Part shown: positions 1 through 9,100 of the stretch, one piece after another
Numbering within the stretch: position 1 is the stretch's first letter
Layout of the letters: every line of letters starts with the position of its first letter
DNA from: Ignavibacteriota bacterium
Lineage (GTDB): Bacteria; Bacteroidota; Ignavibacteria; Ignavibacteriales; Melioribacteraceae
Reading direction: 5' to 3'
Length of the DNA stretch: 64,000 bases
Assembly: GCA_016713565.1 (NCBI GenBank)
Contig: JADJOX010000001.1
Span: forward strand, 310,001-374,000
Notes under the pieces: generated by a model
The model's database searches: none
Told to the model about the DNA's origin: nothing
Seen by the model: only the letters and a program-made list of their open reading frames with translations
Program-made: the position numbers and the translations under genes

Positions 1-274
1 ATTCCAAAATTCTATAATTTCCCGCGGGTTTTAAATATCGTCGACCTAGTTTTATTTCGGAAATTGAAATTGGGTTAAATTCGGTTGTAAATTCCTTATG
101 TTTCAGTTCGCCCAAACCGTATGAAACTTCAATAAAATTTTTTGAACCCGCAAACCAGCTTCCAAAGCTAAAATTCTCTTGAGGAGAGGAAGAGTATAAA
201 TTTTCCTGGGCGAAAATCAATTGAGAAGAAATAAAAAGTACAAATAGAAATTTTGAAATTACATTTCCAGACAT
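1..274 (-). CDS. Secreted or outer-membrane protein, N-terminal part (cut by window edge)
   Basis: An open frame on the minus strand starts with ATG at 274-272 and runs off the left edge, giving about 91 codons. It opens with a signal peptide (MSGNVISKFLFVLFISSQ, then LIFAQ with a likely cut after Ala). The mature part begins ENLYSSSPQENFSFGSWFAG and continues with alternating polar and hydrophobic residues (FIEVSYGLGEL), as in an outer-membrane beta-strand protein. I do not recognise the family and the C-terminus is missing. The start codon follows directly on the T-run of the terminator-like hairpin at 275-311, so expression may depend on read-through from the response regulator gene upstream. 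Existence of the gene is fairly sure; function is unknown. Confidence 0.6.
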   Translation of the reverse strand, partial: MSGNVISKFLFVLFISSQLIFAQENLYSSSPQENFSFGSWFAGSKNFIEVSYGLGELKHKEFTTEFNPISISEIKLGRRYLKPAGNYRILE

Positions 275-311
275 AAAAAATCCCCAAAGATTTATAGAAA
301 ACCATTGGGGA
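275..311 (-). terminator. Terminator-like hairpin abutting the next start codon
   Basis: On the minus strand, a perfect 7-bp stem (TCCCCAA at 281-287 with TTGGGGA at 305-311, loop 17 nt) is followed by six T residues (280-275). It would end the transcript of the response regulator gene at 348-746. The T-run touches the ATG at 274, so the same bases also form the leader of the downstream gene. Confidence 0.55.
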
Positions 312-347
312 AAGTTACAAATTTGGAAATTAAAAAATAGTGCAAAA

Positions 348-746
348 CTAATTTTTTGATTTTTTCTCTAATGTTCTGATAAGTGTATCCATCAGAACAT
401 CATTTTGAACCGGCTTTGTAAGAAAAATATCAACACCCGCATTGTACGCATTGTCTTTGTCGCGCTGAAATGCGTGAGCTGATAAGCCTACAACTGGCAG
501 ATTTTTATAATCATCCATTTGTCTAATTTCTTGTGTTAACTGCAAACCGTCTTTTTTTCCACGAAGTGAAATATCCATTAAAATAATATCGAATTTCGAA
601 TTATTTAATTTTTCGTAAAATGTATCCGACGAATCGCAAATTTCCAAATCAAATTTTCTTTTTAAAAATATTTGTAGAAATTTTTGATTTTCATAATCAT
701 CTTCAACAATAAGTAATCTTGGTTTGTTTTGTAGTTCTTCACTCAT
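348..746 (-). CDS. Single-domain response regulator (receiver only)
   Basis: A 132-residue CheY-like receiver with no output domain. The acidic pair lies in VEDD (residues 14-17), the phospho-acceptor is Asp58 in ILMDIS, the switch Ser is Ser89 in GLSAHA and the conserved Lys is Lys111 in LTKP, so it should be phosphorylatable. The LSAHAF pattern resembles receivers that work with hybrid kinases or phosphorelays. No kinase is adjacent on this side, and its partner may be one of the hybrid kinases elsewhere in the genome. It is followed by a terminator-like hairpin, so it is probably monocistronic. Family assignment is firm; pathway is unknown. Confidence 0.9.
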   Translation of the reverse strand: MSEELQNKPRLLIVEDDYENQKFLQIFLKRKFDLEICDSSDTFYEKLNNSKFDIILMDISLRGKKDGLQLTQEIRQMDDYKNLPVVGLSAHAFQRDKDNAYNAGVDIFLTKPVQNDVLMDTLIRTLEKKSKN

Positions 747-1079
747 TTTGATACCAATTTTTTTTAAAATTATCGATAAATTTATTCGATTTATTACATT
801 TTTAATAAATATTTGTCATGAAAAATTTCATCACATTTTACTATCGAATAAAAGAAATAACATTTTAGAGAAAATTACTGTCTAAAATATAATAGTATTT
901 GGGTGATGGCAGAATACCAGACAAAAATATCAAATTTCATTCAATAATAAAAATAATTAAGAATAATTAAGAATAATTTACCACTTTATCTAATAATTAA
1001 AATTGATTTTATTTTTAAATTCTAAAATTCAGTTTTATTTGGCAATTCAATATCTTATAGTAACAAAAAAAATGAACTA
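747..1079. other. AT-rich intergenic region between divergent genes
   Basis: About 330 bases lie between the divergently read response regulator and rlmI. No open frame is convincing. Visible features are a 14-bp palindrome (ATGAAA-AA-TTTCAT, 818-831) that could be an operator, and three degenerate copies of a 10-base unit (aataattaag type, 951-980). Promoters for both genes must lie here, but I cannot place them with confidence. Confidence 0.4.
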
Positions 1080-2264
1080 ATGAAAAAAGTAATATTAAAA
1101 CCCGGAAGAGAAAAATCATTATTACGCAAACATCCATGGGTATTTTCCGGCGCAATAGATAAAGTAACCGAAAATCCGCAAAATGGAGAAAATATTGAGG
1201 TTTTTTCTTCTAAAAATATTTGGCTTGCAAGAGGTTCTTTTTCGGAAAAATCTCAAATTAGAGTAAGAATTTGGACTTTTAACGAATCAGATAATATAGA
1301 TCAAAATTTTTTCCATAGTAAAATCAAATCAGCATTAAATTTGAGAAAATCCCAAATTAATGAAAATACTAACTCATATAGAATTATTAATTCGGAATCT
1401 GATGGAATACCCGGATTTATCTTAGATAAATATTCTGATTTTTTGGTTTGTCAATTCCTTTCCGCGGGTAGTGAGTTTTGGAAAGGCGAAATTATTGAAT
1501 CCATTAAAAAAGGAATTAATCCTTTAGGAATTTATGAAAGATCAGATTCTGATGTTAGATTAAAAGAGGGACTTGAAATTAGAAACGGAAATTTATTTGG
1601 TGAAGAACCGCCGGATTTAATAGAAATATTGGAAAATGGATTAAAGATATTTGTTGACGTAAAAAAAGGGCATAAAACCGGTTTTTATCTTGATCAAAGA
1701 GAAAATAGAAACTTACTTTTAGATTATGCTGGAGACAAAAATATTTTAAATTGTTTTTCATTTTCCGGCGGATTCAGTTTATATGCTTTGAAATCGGGAG
1801 CAAAATCAGTTGTCAATATTGATTCTTCTTCTGAAGCTTTAAGTTTAATTTCAAGGAATATTGAAGCAAATTGTTTCACCGCTGAAAAAAATAAAAATAT
1901 TAATGGAGATGTTTTTAAGGTTTTGCGAAAATTCCGAGATGAAAATAATTTATTTAATTTGATAATTCTCGATCCGCCAAAGTTTATTGAATCTAAAGCT
2001 AATATAGAAAAGGCTAGCAGAGGTTACAAAGATATTAACATGCTTGCTTTTAAAATTTTGGATAAAGGAGGAATACTTTTCACTTTTTCATGTTCGGGAT
2101 TGATGGATCGCGAACTGTTTCAAAAAATAGTTTCAGATGCCGCGTTAGATGCCGGAAGAAATATAAAAATTATTAAATGGCTTACACAATCTGCAGATCA
2201 TCCGGTTGCCGCAAATTTTCCTGAAGGTTTATATCTAAAGGGTTTAATTTGTTACGCTGAATAA
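1080..2264 (+). CDS. rlmI: Class I SAM-dependent rRNA large subunit methyltransferase, RlmI family
   Basis: A 394-residue protein, close to the usual length of RlmI (23S rRNA m5C1962 methyltransferase). The N-terminus (KPGREKSLLRKHPWVFSGAI) is the family's PUA-type RNA-binding domain, about residues 1-80. The Rossmann methyltransferase half carries the family signature KTGFYLDQRENR around residue 200, the SAM-binding loop NCFSFSGGFSLYAL around residue 225, the LDPPKF motif at about 297-302 and a conserved Cys in FTFSCSG near the C-terminus. These place it in the RlmI/RlmK-like group. The start is the first ATG after the leader. It stands alone, convergent with the transglutaminase-like gene ten bases downstream. 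Exact target nucleotide is inferred from the family. Confidence 0.88.
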   Translation: MKKVILKPGREKSLLRKHPWVFSGAIDKVTENPQNGENIEVFSSKNIWLARGSFSEKSQIRVRIWTFNESDNIDQNFFHSKIKSALNLRKSQINENTNSYRIINSESDGIPGFILDKYSDFLVCQFLSAGSEFWKGEIIESIKKGINPLGIYERSDSDVRLKEGLEIRNGNLFGEEPPDLIEILENGLKIFVDVKKGHKTGFYLDQRENRNLLLDYAGDKNILNCFSFSGGFSLYALKSGAKSVVNIDSSSEALSLISRNIEANCFTAEKNKNINGDVFKVLRKFRDENNLFNLIILDPPKFIESKANIEKASRGYKDINMLAFKILDKGGILFTFSCSGLMDRELFQKIVSDAALDAGRNIKIIKWLTQSADHPVAANFPEGLYLKGLICYAE

Positions 2265-2274
2265 AATAATTTGA

Positions 2275-2913
2275 TTAAGGTTTGAATAATCCCGCTTCAT
2301 TTACGCCAATTAGTCCGGCGGAATAAGTTCTTACATCAACTTGTAAAAGTCTTTTTTCCATATCATGAGTTAACAAATTGAATTTTCTTATCTTATCCAA
2401 TTTTTGAGCAATTAATTCCATAGTATTATCTTCTGTCTGCCAATTTTGTTTGTCGAATATTTTTAAATTCAACGGCACAGTATAACCTCGTAAAGTTTTT
2501 TCCTTTGCGGTATTATAATATTGCTCAAAATAGGAAAGAACCAATTCACGTAAAGTTTTGAAAATAGGTTCACGGAACCGTAATCCAACAAAATTAGATT
2601 TCGCGATTGCGCCCCAATGGTCATTAATTTTGTACAATGCCAAAATATGATCATCGTCTCTTTGGTTCGGCAGCATATCGATTATAATTGGAGGGAAACC
2701 TATTTGACTTAAAGCAAATGCCGCAAAAACCGCTCCGTCGAAACAATGACCTACTTTTTCTTTAAAGACCCGTAACGGACATCTGTAAATTGGATCAGAG
2801 CTGTAAACAATAGAATCTAAGAACGATTGAATTTTTTCTATTGAATTTAAATTTAAGAAAATCTTCCTTTGATCTGAGTTTATTGATTTAAGAAAATTGG
2901 AATTATTTTTCAT
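2275..2913 (-). CDS. Transglutaminase-like cysteine protease-fold protein
   Basis: A 212-residue protein without a signal peptide. A probable catalytic Cys57 sits in VGHCFDGAVFAAFAL at the start of a helix. His residues follow at 89 (DDDHILAL) and 98 (NDHWGAIAKS). This Cys, then His, then Asp/His arrangement resembles transglutaminase-like folds with short insertions. The substrate is unknown. It is the last gene of a minus-strand run, 23 bases after the Omp28-like gene, and may be co-transcribed with it. The lack of a signal peptide argues that it acts in the cytoplasm, unlike its neighbours. Family call is moderate, and a papain-like or other Cys-hydrolase fold is possible. Confidence 0.6.
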   Translation of the reverse strand: MKNNSNFLKSINSDQRKIFLNLNSIEKIQSFLDSIVYSSDPIYRCPLRVFKEKVGHCFDGAVFAAFALSQIGFPPIIIDMLPNQRDDDHILALYKINDHWGAIAKSNFVGLRFREPIFKTLRELVLSYFEQYYNTAKEKTLRGYTVPLNLKIFDKQNWQTEDNTMELIAQKLDKIRKFNLLTHDMEKRLLQVDVRTYSAGLIGVNEAGLFKP

Positions 2914-2936
2914 TTATTGTAAATAATAGTTTATGA

Positions 2937-3974
2937 TTATTTCAAAACTATCATTTTCTTTGTTTTAATGAAAGAACCGGATTTTAATTGGTACAAATAA
3001 ACTCCATTGGAAAGATTACTTGCGTCAAATTCAATTTTATAATTTCCCGATGTTTGTTTTTGATTTACTAATATCGCAATTTCTTTGCCTAAAATATCAT
3101 AGACTTTTAATGAAACATTAGAATTTTCATCCCGAAACGGAATAATGTATTCAATTGTTGTAACAGGGTTAAACGGATTTGGGTAATTTTGTTCAAGGCT
3201 GAAATTTTGCGGTAAATTAATTTCATTATTGACATCTGTCAAAGTTAATTGTGAAAATGAAATTGATTCAGATTGATAAACTTTTTTACTCGATGAACTT
3301 TGAATATAAGCAATAATATTTAGGCTGTCCGAATTCCATCCGTTATTCAAGGTAAATTGAACAGATTTTGAAATATTTTGATTGGTATTTAATGTGAATG
3401 AATCTCCATTAATATTCGCAATTTTTCTCATTACATTTTTATGACTACTTATACCATTGTTGCCTTGATATTGCACATTTTCAACGATAACAAAATTTAT
3501 TGTTAAATCAGTATCGGTGACTTCGGATAATTTTTGGATATCCGCATTAATTGTAATATCAGAAGCAGTGTGACTTCCGCTTAAATTTATTGTGAAACTG
3601 CTTTCCTCCTCCGCTAAAGCATTTAAACTTGCCTCCCAACTGTTATAACTATTTCCTACATGAGAGCCGTTAAAAAATGCCTGAGGAGTTGAAGAATAAG
3701 GTCCGTATAAAATGTTTTTGGCGTCGGCATCTGAAGTGCTTGCCTGATAAATCTGATCAGTGGAATATGGATAAACCATATGGTAATATATAAATTCTAT
3801 TTTATCCCCGTTCCCATCCTTTATGTATTTATCTATTGCCGAATGTGCGGGCGGACAAAGCGGGCAATGTGAATTTGTAAATATTTCAACAAGAACTTTT
3901 CTATTGCTTGCCGAACTTGTAATACTAAAAAATAAACATGCTAATAAAAATAATTTTTCTAGTTTCATTTTCAC
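2937..3974 (-). CDS. Omp28-related thioredoxin-fold protein with T9SS sorting domain
   Basis: A 345-residue secreted protein. A signal peptide (about residues 1-22, LLACLFFSITSSAS) precedes a thioredoxin-like domain with the redox pair Cys37-Pro-Leu-Cys40 in NSHCPLCPP and the LVEIFTN strand, as in Omp28/DUF1223-type proteins. A beta-rich middle section leads to a C-terminal T9SS type A sorting domain from about residue 257 (QNYPNPFNP, LKVYDILGKE, SNGVYLYQLKSG, final KKMIVLK). It should be exported by Sec and then passed through the outer membrane by type IX secretion. It lies four bases after the DUF6029 gene, downstream of a TlpA gene, suggesting an envelope thiol-redox or cargo-folding unit. 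The physiological substrate is unknown. Confidence 0.82.
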   Translation of the reverse strand: MKMKLEKLFLLACLFFSITSSASNRKVLVEIFTNSHCPLCPPAHSAIDKYIKDGNGDKIEFIYYHMVYPYSTDQIYQASTSDADAKNILYGPYSSTPQAFFNGSHVGNSYNSWEASLNALAEEESSFTINLSGSHTASDITINADIQKLSEVTDTDLTINFVIVENVQYQGNNGISSHKNVMRKIANINGDSFTLNTNQNISKSVQFTLNNGWNSDSLNIIAYIQSSSSKKVYQSESISFSQLTLTDVNNEINLPQNFSLEQNYPNPFNPVTTIEYIIPFRDENSNVSLKVYDILGKEIAILVNQKQTSGNYKIEFDASNLSNGVYLYQLKSGSFIKTKKMIVLK

Positions 3975-3978
3975 CTCA

Positions 3979-5583
3979 TCATATATTTGTTTGAAGCATT
4001 ACTCTTAAACCTTCGAATGGAAGCAGATATCTGCAAATTCCATTAGTACAAACCTGACCGCCTCTTTCTTTGCCGTAAGAAATAGTAATTAAATTTGCAC
4101 CGGAAATTCTATATCCAAGCTCTGTAACCAGCCAATCTTTTCTTCTTGAGATATCATATTTGTTGTTAGTAAACTCATATCTTAATGCAAATGTTAAATT
4201 TCTGTAAAACGAGTTTAGCATTGAGAAATAATTATTGTTGAAGTTATTCTGACCCGAATTATAATTATCATTAACATTTTCAAATTCATATTGAATTATA
4301 TAAGAATAATTGTTTGAAACCGTATGCTGAAACTGAAACGGAAAAACTAATGATTTAATAATATGATTCGCGCTTCCGCCGCTGAAATAATTAAAGGTTG
4401 TTTTTTCTCTCCGGGCAATTCCAAATCGAAGTTCAGTTTCTAGATTAAAATAATATTCACCTTCAAGAAACAACTCATAGTAAGGCGAGTATTCGCCTTT
4501 CAAAGTAGGTAAATAATTTTTATTTCTAATTATTTTTTCAAAATTAAATTGATCATTAAAAGAATAAGTGTTGTGTTTGCTGGCTAAACTGTAGTTAAAA
4601 CTTAAATTCAATTCATCATTAACAGCATAATTCAAATCAATTTGAAATCCGACTTCATCATTAAAGTCAACCATGTGAAGAGATCTTGAAAGAAAAACAT
4701 AACTATGTTCTTTCATAACTATTGGCGGATTTTGGAATGGTAAAAATTTTGAAGTTCGTGTTTCGTCATTTTGCAAATATGGGTTTTGAAGGTCGAATTT
4801 ATAATTTTTATATTCAATTGTAATTCCAAAAGAATTTTCAGCGAATGAAAATGAAGAATAAATTCCGTTTCCGACTGATGTTTTATTTAATTCTGCGGTT
4901 CTTGTCCATTTGTTTGCCATATTGAAAAAAAAACTAAATTGATCTAAGTTTAAGTCTATATAAAATTCCGGTAGTTCAGTTTTTGAATTTACATTGGATT
5001 CATCAATCTGCGGAATTTTGGATTTTGCATTTATGAATGAAACACCTAAACTGAGCGGATTAATAATTCTGTATTCTAAATTTCCTCCGCGTAAATCATA
5101 ATTTTCATATCTGGTAACAGTTATTGAATCTCTAAAATCAATTGAACCGACTATTAAGGAAGCTTTTAAATTTTCTATTTTATAAGACATTTTTATCCCG
5201 TCCATCCATGTATCGTAAGCAAGTCCTCTGTTCTCGAACAGATTTAACGCTAAACCGCGTCCGTATAATTCGGATGAATTTCCCGCCCTAACATAAAACT
5301 GATTATCATCATATTCTACAAATCTGCGTTTTATTCCTTTAAATCTATCGCCGATTTCGGGCGGATCATCATATAGCAAACGAAAACCCATATTAATATT
5401 TTTAGGCAAACCTAATCTTACATCCGTCAAATTTTCTAAATAATCAAAATTATATTTAGTGCTGCCCAATAATTGCTTGCCGTTTCCATATCTTAATAAA
5501 TTTGAAACTGACGGCTGTATTTGTCCGACTAAGAAATTTGGGAAAAATATTATAAGAAAAATTATAATAATTGGGTTTTTCAC
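3979..5583 (-). CDS. DUF6029-type outer-membrane beta-barrel protein
   Basis: A 534-residue protein with a signal peptide (MKNPIIIIFLIIFFPNFLVG, cut before QIQPSVSN). The rest is built of amphipathic beta strands separated by turns. The N-terminal blocks LRYGNGKQLLG, RLLYDDPPEIG and YVRAGNSSELYGRGLALNLFENRGL are the conserved start of the DUF6029 family, which is predicted to form an outer-membrane barrel. Its ATG overlaps the stop of the upstream TlpA gene by four bases (ATGA), and the Omp28-like gene follows after four bases, so the three are almost certainly co-translated. Members of this family occur beside TlpA and Omp28-like proteins, but what they transport or bind is not established. 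Confidence 0.75.
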   Translation of the reverse strand: MKNPIIIIFLIIFFPNFLVGQIQPSVSNLLRYGNGKQLLGSTKYNFDYLENLTDVRLGLPKNINMGFRLLYDDPPEIGDRFKGIKRRFVEYDDNQFYVRAGNSSELYGRGLALNLFENRGLAYDTWMDGIKMSYKIENLKASLIVGSIDFRDSITVTRYENYDLRGGNLEYRIINPLSLGVSFINAKSKIPQIDESNVNSKTELPEFYIDLNLDQFSFFFNMANKWTRTAELNKTSVGNGIYSSFSFAENSFGITIEYKNYKFDLQNPYLQNDETRTSKFLPFQNPPIVMKEHSYVFLSRSLHMVDFNDEVGFQIDLNYAVNDELNLSFNYSLASKHNTYSFNDQFNFEKIIRNKNYLPTLKGEYSPYYELFLEGEYYFNLETELRFGIARREKTTFNYFSGGSANHIIKSLVFPFQFQHTVSNNYSYIIQYEFENVNDNYNSGQNNFNNNYFSMLNSFYRNLTFALRYEFTNNKYDISRRKDWLVTELGYRISGANLITISYGKERGGQVCTNGICRYLLPFEGLRVMLQTNI

Positions 5584-6068
5584 TGTTTAATTTCCAATAC
5601 TGTTTTTATTTCCTTTTCCAATGCTACTTCATCTCCGGGTAAATATCCAATATGTGTAAAAACAACATTGCCGTTTTTATCAAAAAGAACATTTAGCGGA
5701 ATTGACTGTCCATTGAATTTTTGAAATATTTCTTGATTGGGATCAGTTATAACAGGGTAATTTATTTTGTGTGAGGAAACAAATGCTTTTACTTTGGCAA
5801 GACTTCTTGGCGAATCCTGATTTACTCCAAGAATTGTTAAACCATTTTCTTTGTATTTTAAGAAAATTGCGTCTAAGTGTTTCATTTCAGATCTGCATGG
5901 CTTGCACCAAAGTGCCCAAAAATTTACTAATACGGGTCCGTTTTGTAAAATTTCGGAAAAAGTTATTTCTTTATTATCAATAGTTTCACTTTTAAAATCA
6001 TAATTTGATTGCGCCGAAATTTTAATGTTAAAAATTATGAGTAACAATAAAAACTTTATAAAATTCAT
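5580..6068 (-). CDS. TlpA-like periplasmic thiol-disulfide oxidoreductase
   Basis: A 162-residue thioredoxin-fold protein. The signal peptide (FIKFLLLLIIFNIKISA) ends before QSNYDFKSE. The active site is Cys55-Lys-Pro-Cys58 in NFWALWCKPCRSEM, and the cis-Pro loop is in GQSIPLNVLFDKNG. The AhpC/TSA-type insertion and length are normal for TlpA/ResA. It starts the operon that includes the DUF6029 barrel and the Omp28-like protein, each tightly linked to the next. It probably reduces or isomerises disulfides in the periplasm, possibly of those two neighbours, which is inferred from context only. Confidence 0.88.
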   Translation of the reverse strand: MNFIKFLLLLIIFNIKISAQSNYDFKSETIDNKEITFSEILQNGPVLVNFWALWCKPCRSEMKHLDAIFLKYKENGLTILGVNQDSPRSLAKVKAFVSSHKINYPVITDPNQEIFQKFNGQSIPLNVLFDKNGNVVFTHIGYLPGDEVALEKEIKTVLEIKQ

Positions 6069-6167
6069 TTCACTCCAAAATAAATATTAAGATAAATTAT
6101 CTTTTTACGATATAAAATGCAAAAAAAAGTGGATGGCAAAAAATGATCTCACAATTTTAATTCATGT

Positions 6168-9100
6168 TCATTTTAATAAAATCATTTTTTTTGTTTGAAG
6201 GAATGAACCGGATTTTAATTGGTACAAATAAACTCCGCTTGAAAGTTTACTCGCGTCAAATTCAACTTTATAAATACCGGACTTTTGTTTTTGATTTACC
6301 AATGTTATAACTTCTCTGCCTAAAAGATCAAAAACTTTAAGCTGTAGAAGCGGGATATTTCCAGTCTTTAAATTTGGTATTGCATATTCAATTACTGTTG
6401 TTGGATTAAATGGATTCGGATAATTTTGTGATAAAGAAAATGATGTTGGCAGTATATTTTCTTCATTTATGTTTGTTATAATTTTATTGCTGTCATTTGG
6501 AGTCGGAACATTTATGAATTTCCAATTATCAGTGCCGTCAGGATATCTTCCGTATGAAATGTTGGTGCTTTGTGTTCTATATGTCAATGAATCGACAAAT
6601 ACTGTATCATTATCAATTACCTGAACAAGACCAATTTGCTCTCCGCTTTTATCAAGTTTAAAATTCAAGTGTAAAATTCCTTGACCAGCTTGTTCATCTG
6701 CCCAAAGTAAAATATGTTTTTTAGCGGGGATAGTCGTTGTTTCAGATGAGTTAAACGATATTTGTAATTTACATGGATTGTTAAAATTATCGGTAATATA
6801 CATTCCGGCAATATTCATCGGAAAATCATTATTATTAAAAATTTCTATCCAATCATCAAATTCATTATTTTCATCTTTCGTTAAACTATCATTGCTCGTC
6901 AAAAATTCATTTATAAAAATATTTTCAAAAATAACAGAGTTATTGGATTTCCCAGGTGTTCCTCCGTTTTTCCCGCTGCCTTTCCAGTTTTGAGCGGACA
7001 TATTTTCAAAGGAAGTATTCTGCAGTTCCAGCGAAGGACCTTTTCCGTTTGCTTCTTCGGGCCACCAAAATTTTCCATCATAATTAACAAAATCAATAAC
7101 ATAATCCTTGTTATCCCAAAGCAAAACATTACCTAATGAATTCTTTAAATCACCGCTCTGCCATTGAAAAACTTTGTAATTATTTCCTTCGTAAAGATTT
7201 TTATTTTTTGCGATAATAAAATATTCGCCGGAAGCAATTGGTGTATTTTCAAACGTATAATTTATATCGCCGGAAATTTTGAAATTATTAAGATTTAACG
7301 AAAATTTACTTCTGTTATAGACCTCTAAAAATTTGTGATCATCTCCGTTAATAGGATTATATTGAATTTCATTTATAATTAAATCTATTTGCCTGTTCTG
7401 ATCAAACGGATGAGCTCCAATATCAGAAATACTTCCGTCAGGATCATATGCTGAGTTCGGATCTCCAGAATTAATTGCCGGGGAATTGATCGATAAAAAC
7501 AAATCATTAATAAATTTCGGATCGGCATTTAAATTATTTGTGCCGGTTAAAATTTCCGTGTTTGAGAGAGAAAATGAAATATTTATTTCGGATATTTCAT
7601 CAACTAAAATTGAAGAAGTTTTGCTGTCGGCAATTATGCAATTAATAACATCGGCAGTTCCTCCGCCTTCACCAATATTTTTTTCAAAGCAAGCAATTCC
7701 ATATTGATTTCCATAAAATGTATTATTTTGAATATAGCCGTATGAATTATGATCTTTTATCCCAACGCCCATTCCGCAATTTGCAATAACATTATTTTTA
7801 ATTATTCCGGAAGATCCGTTGCCTATTGATACTCCTTTATCATTTATGTTATAAATTATATTATTCTCAATCAAAATATTTTTCGCGCCTTCACCCAAAT
7901 CAATCGCGTCGCTGTTGAAACCGTAGACATTATAAATTTTATTGTTTCGTATTAATCCCGAACTAATTTCATCAAAGTCTATTCCATCCGAATCAAATTG
8001 ATCATTTCCAATTAATTCACAATTCTCCACTGACGCGTAAGTTGCTTTTTTAATGTTTATCAGATCACCGGAATATTCTGTATAGAGCTTGGAATTTTTT
8101 ATAGTAATATTTCCATATTGAGAAAATATCGGCGCTTGAACATTATCAACGGTTATGCCTTCAAAATGAACATTAGAATTAAAAGTAGAAATTGCCGCTC
8201 TGTCTCTGGAATAGTCAAATCCCTTTGTCGCTCCAATTATTTTAAGATTTTTAATTATTGATGAATCGGTTGAATTGACAATACACAAAGCGCCCCATAA
8301 TTTTGAACTTTCGTTTGGTTTAATAATAACCGGATTTTCTTCAGTTCCGTTTATTATTAAATTTCCGTTCACTAAAATTTTGGAATTATCAAGCAGTAAT
8401 ATTTCTACGCCGCTTTCAATTGAAAGAGTTACGTTTGAATCAACAACGATATTTCCCAAAGCATAATAAGGAGAATTGGAAAAAGTCAACGTGGTATTGA
8501 CTGAAATTAAATTCTCAATAGTATTTACAGTAAAGGACTCAAACTCGGCGGAGACATTTAATGTGTCACTTGTTAATAAAATTGATATTGGATTTTGTTC
8601 GGCAATTTCCGTAGGTACACCTATCCATTTTACAAATTTGTAACCAACATTAGGAACTGCTTTTAATTCAATTGGAATATCTTTGAAGAAAGTATTTGAA
8701 GAATTATGCCCAATACTTTCAACATCATTTATTTGAACACTTCCCGAAAATTCATTATTAAATTTTAAGTTTACGATTGCTGTGCCGGATAAATTAAAAT
8801 AATCAATAATATGCTGACGTTGAAAACCTTGACGCTTTTGCGCAAACTCTTTCATTACATTTACATTATTCAACCATTCGCTAAAGTTTTGAATAGGATT
8901 TCCATAATAAAACTCGCCGTTTCTCCAACGGTTTATGTGGCGAGACATTTCCGGCGCGATAACATTTTGTAATTCATTTATCTTTGAAAGAACAGTATCC
9001 TGATGAAAAATTGAATTTAGGTAACTTGAAAATCTTTGGATAAATTTTATTTTAAACTCATTATTCGATAATAATTTTCGGAAGATCAAAGTTGACCAAA

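Noticed and set aside
951..980. Three 10-base tandem units (aataattaag type)
   Set aside because: The units are degenerate, the DNA is very AT-rich, and no array or gene is associated.
1035..1060. TGGCA-like sequence before rlmI as a sigma-54 promoter
   Set aside because: The -24 box is only TGGCAA and the -12 reads TATCT; a housekeeping methyltransferase is not expected to need sigma-54.
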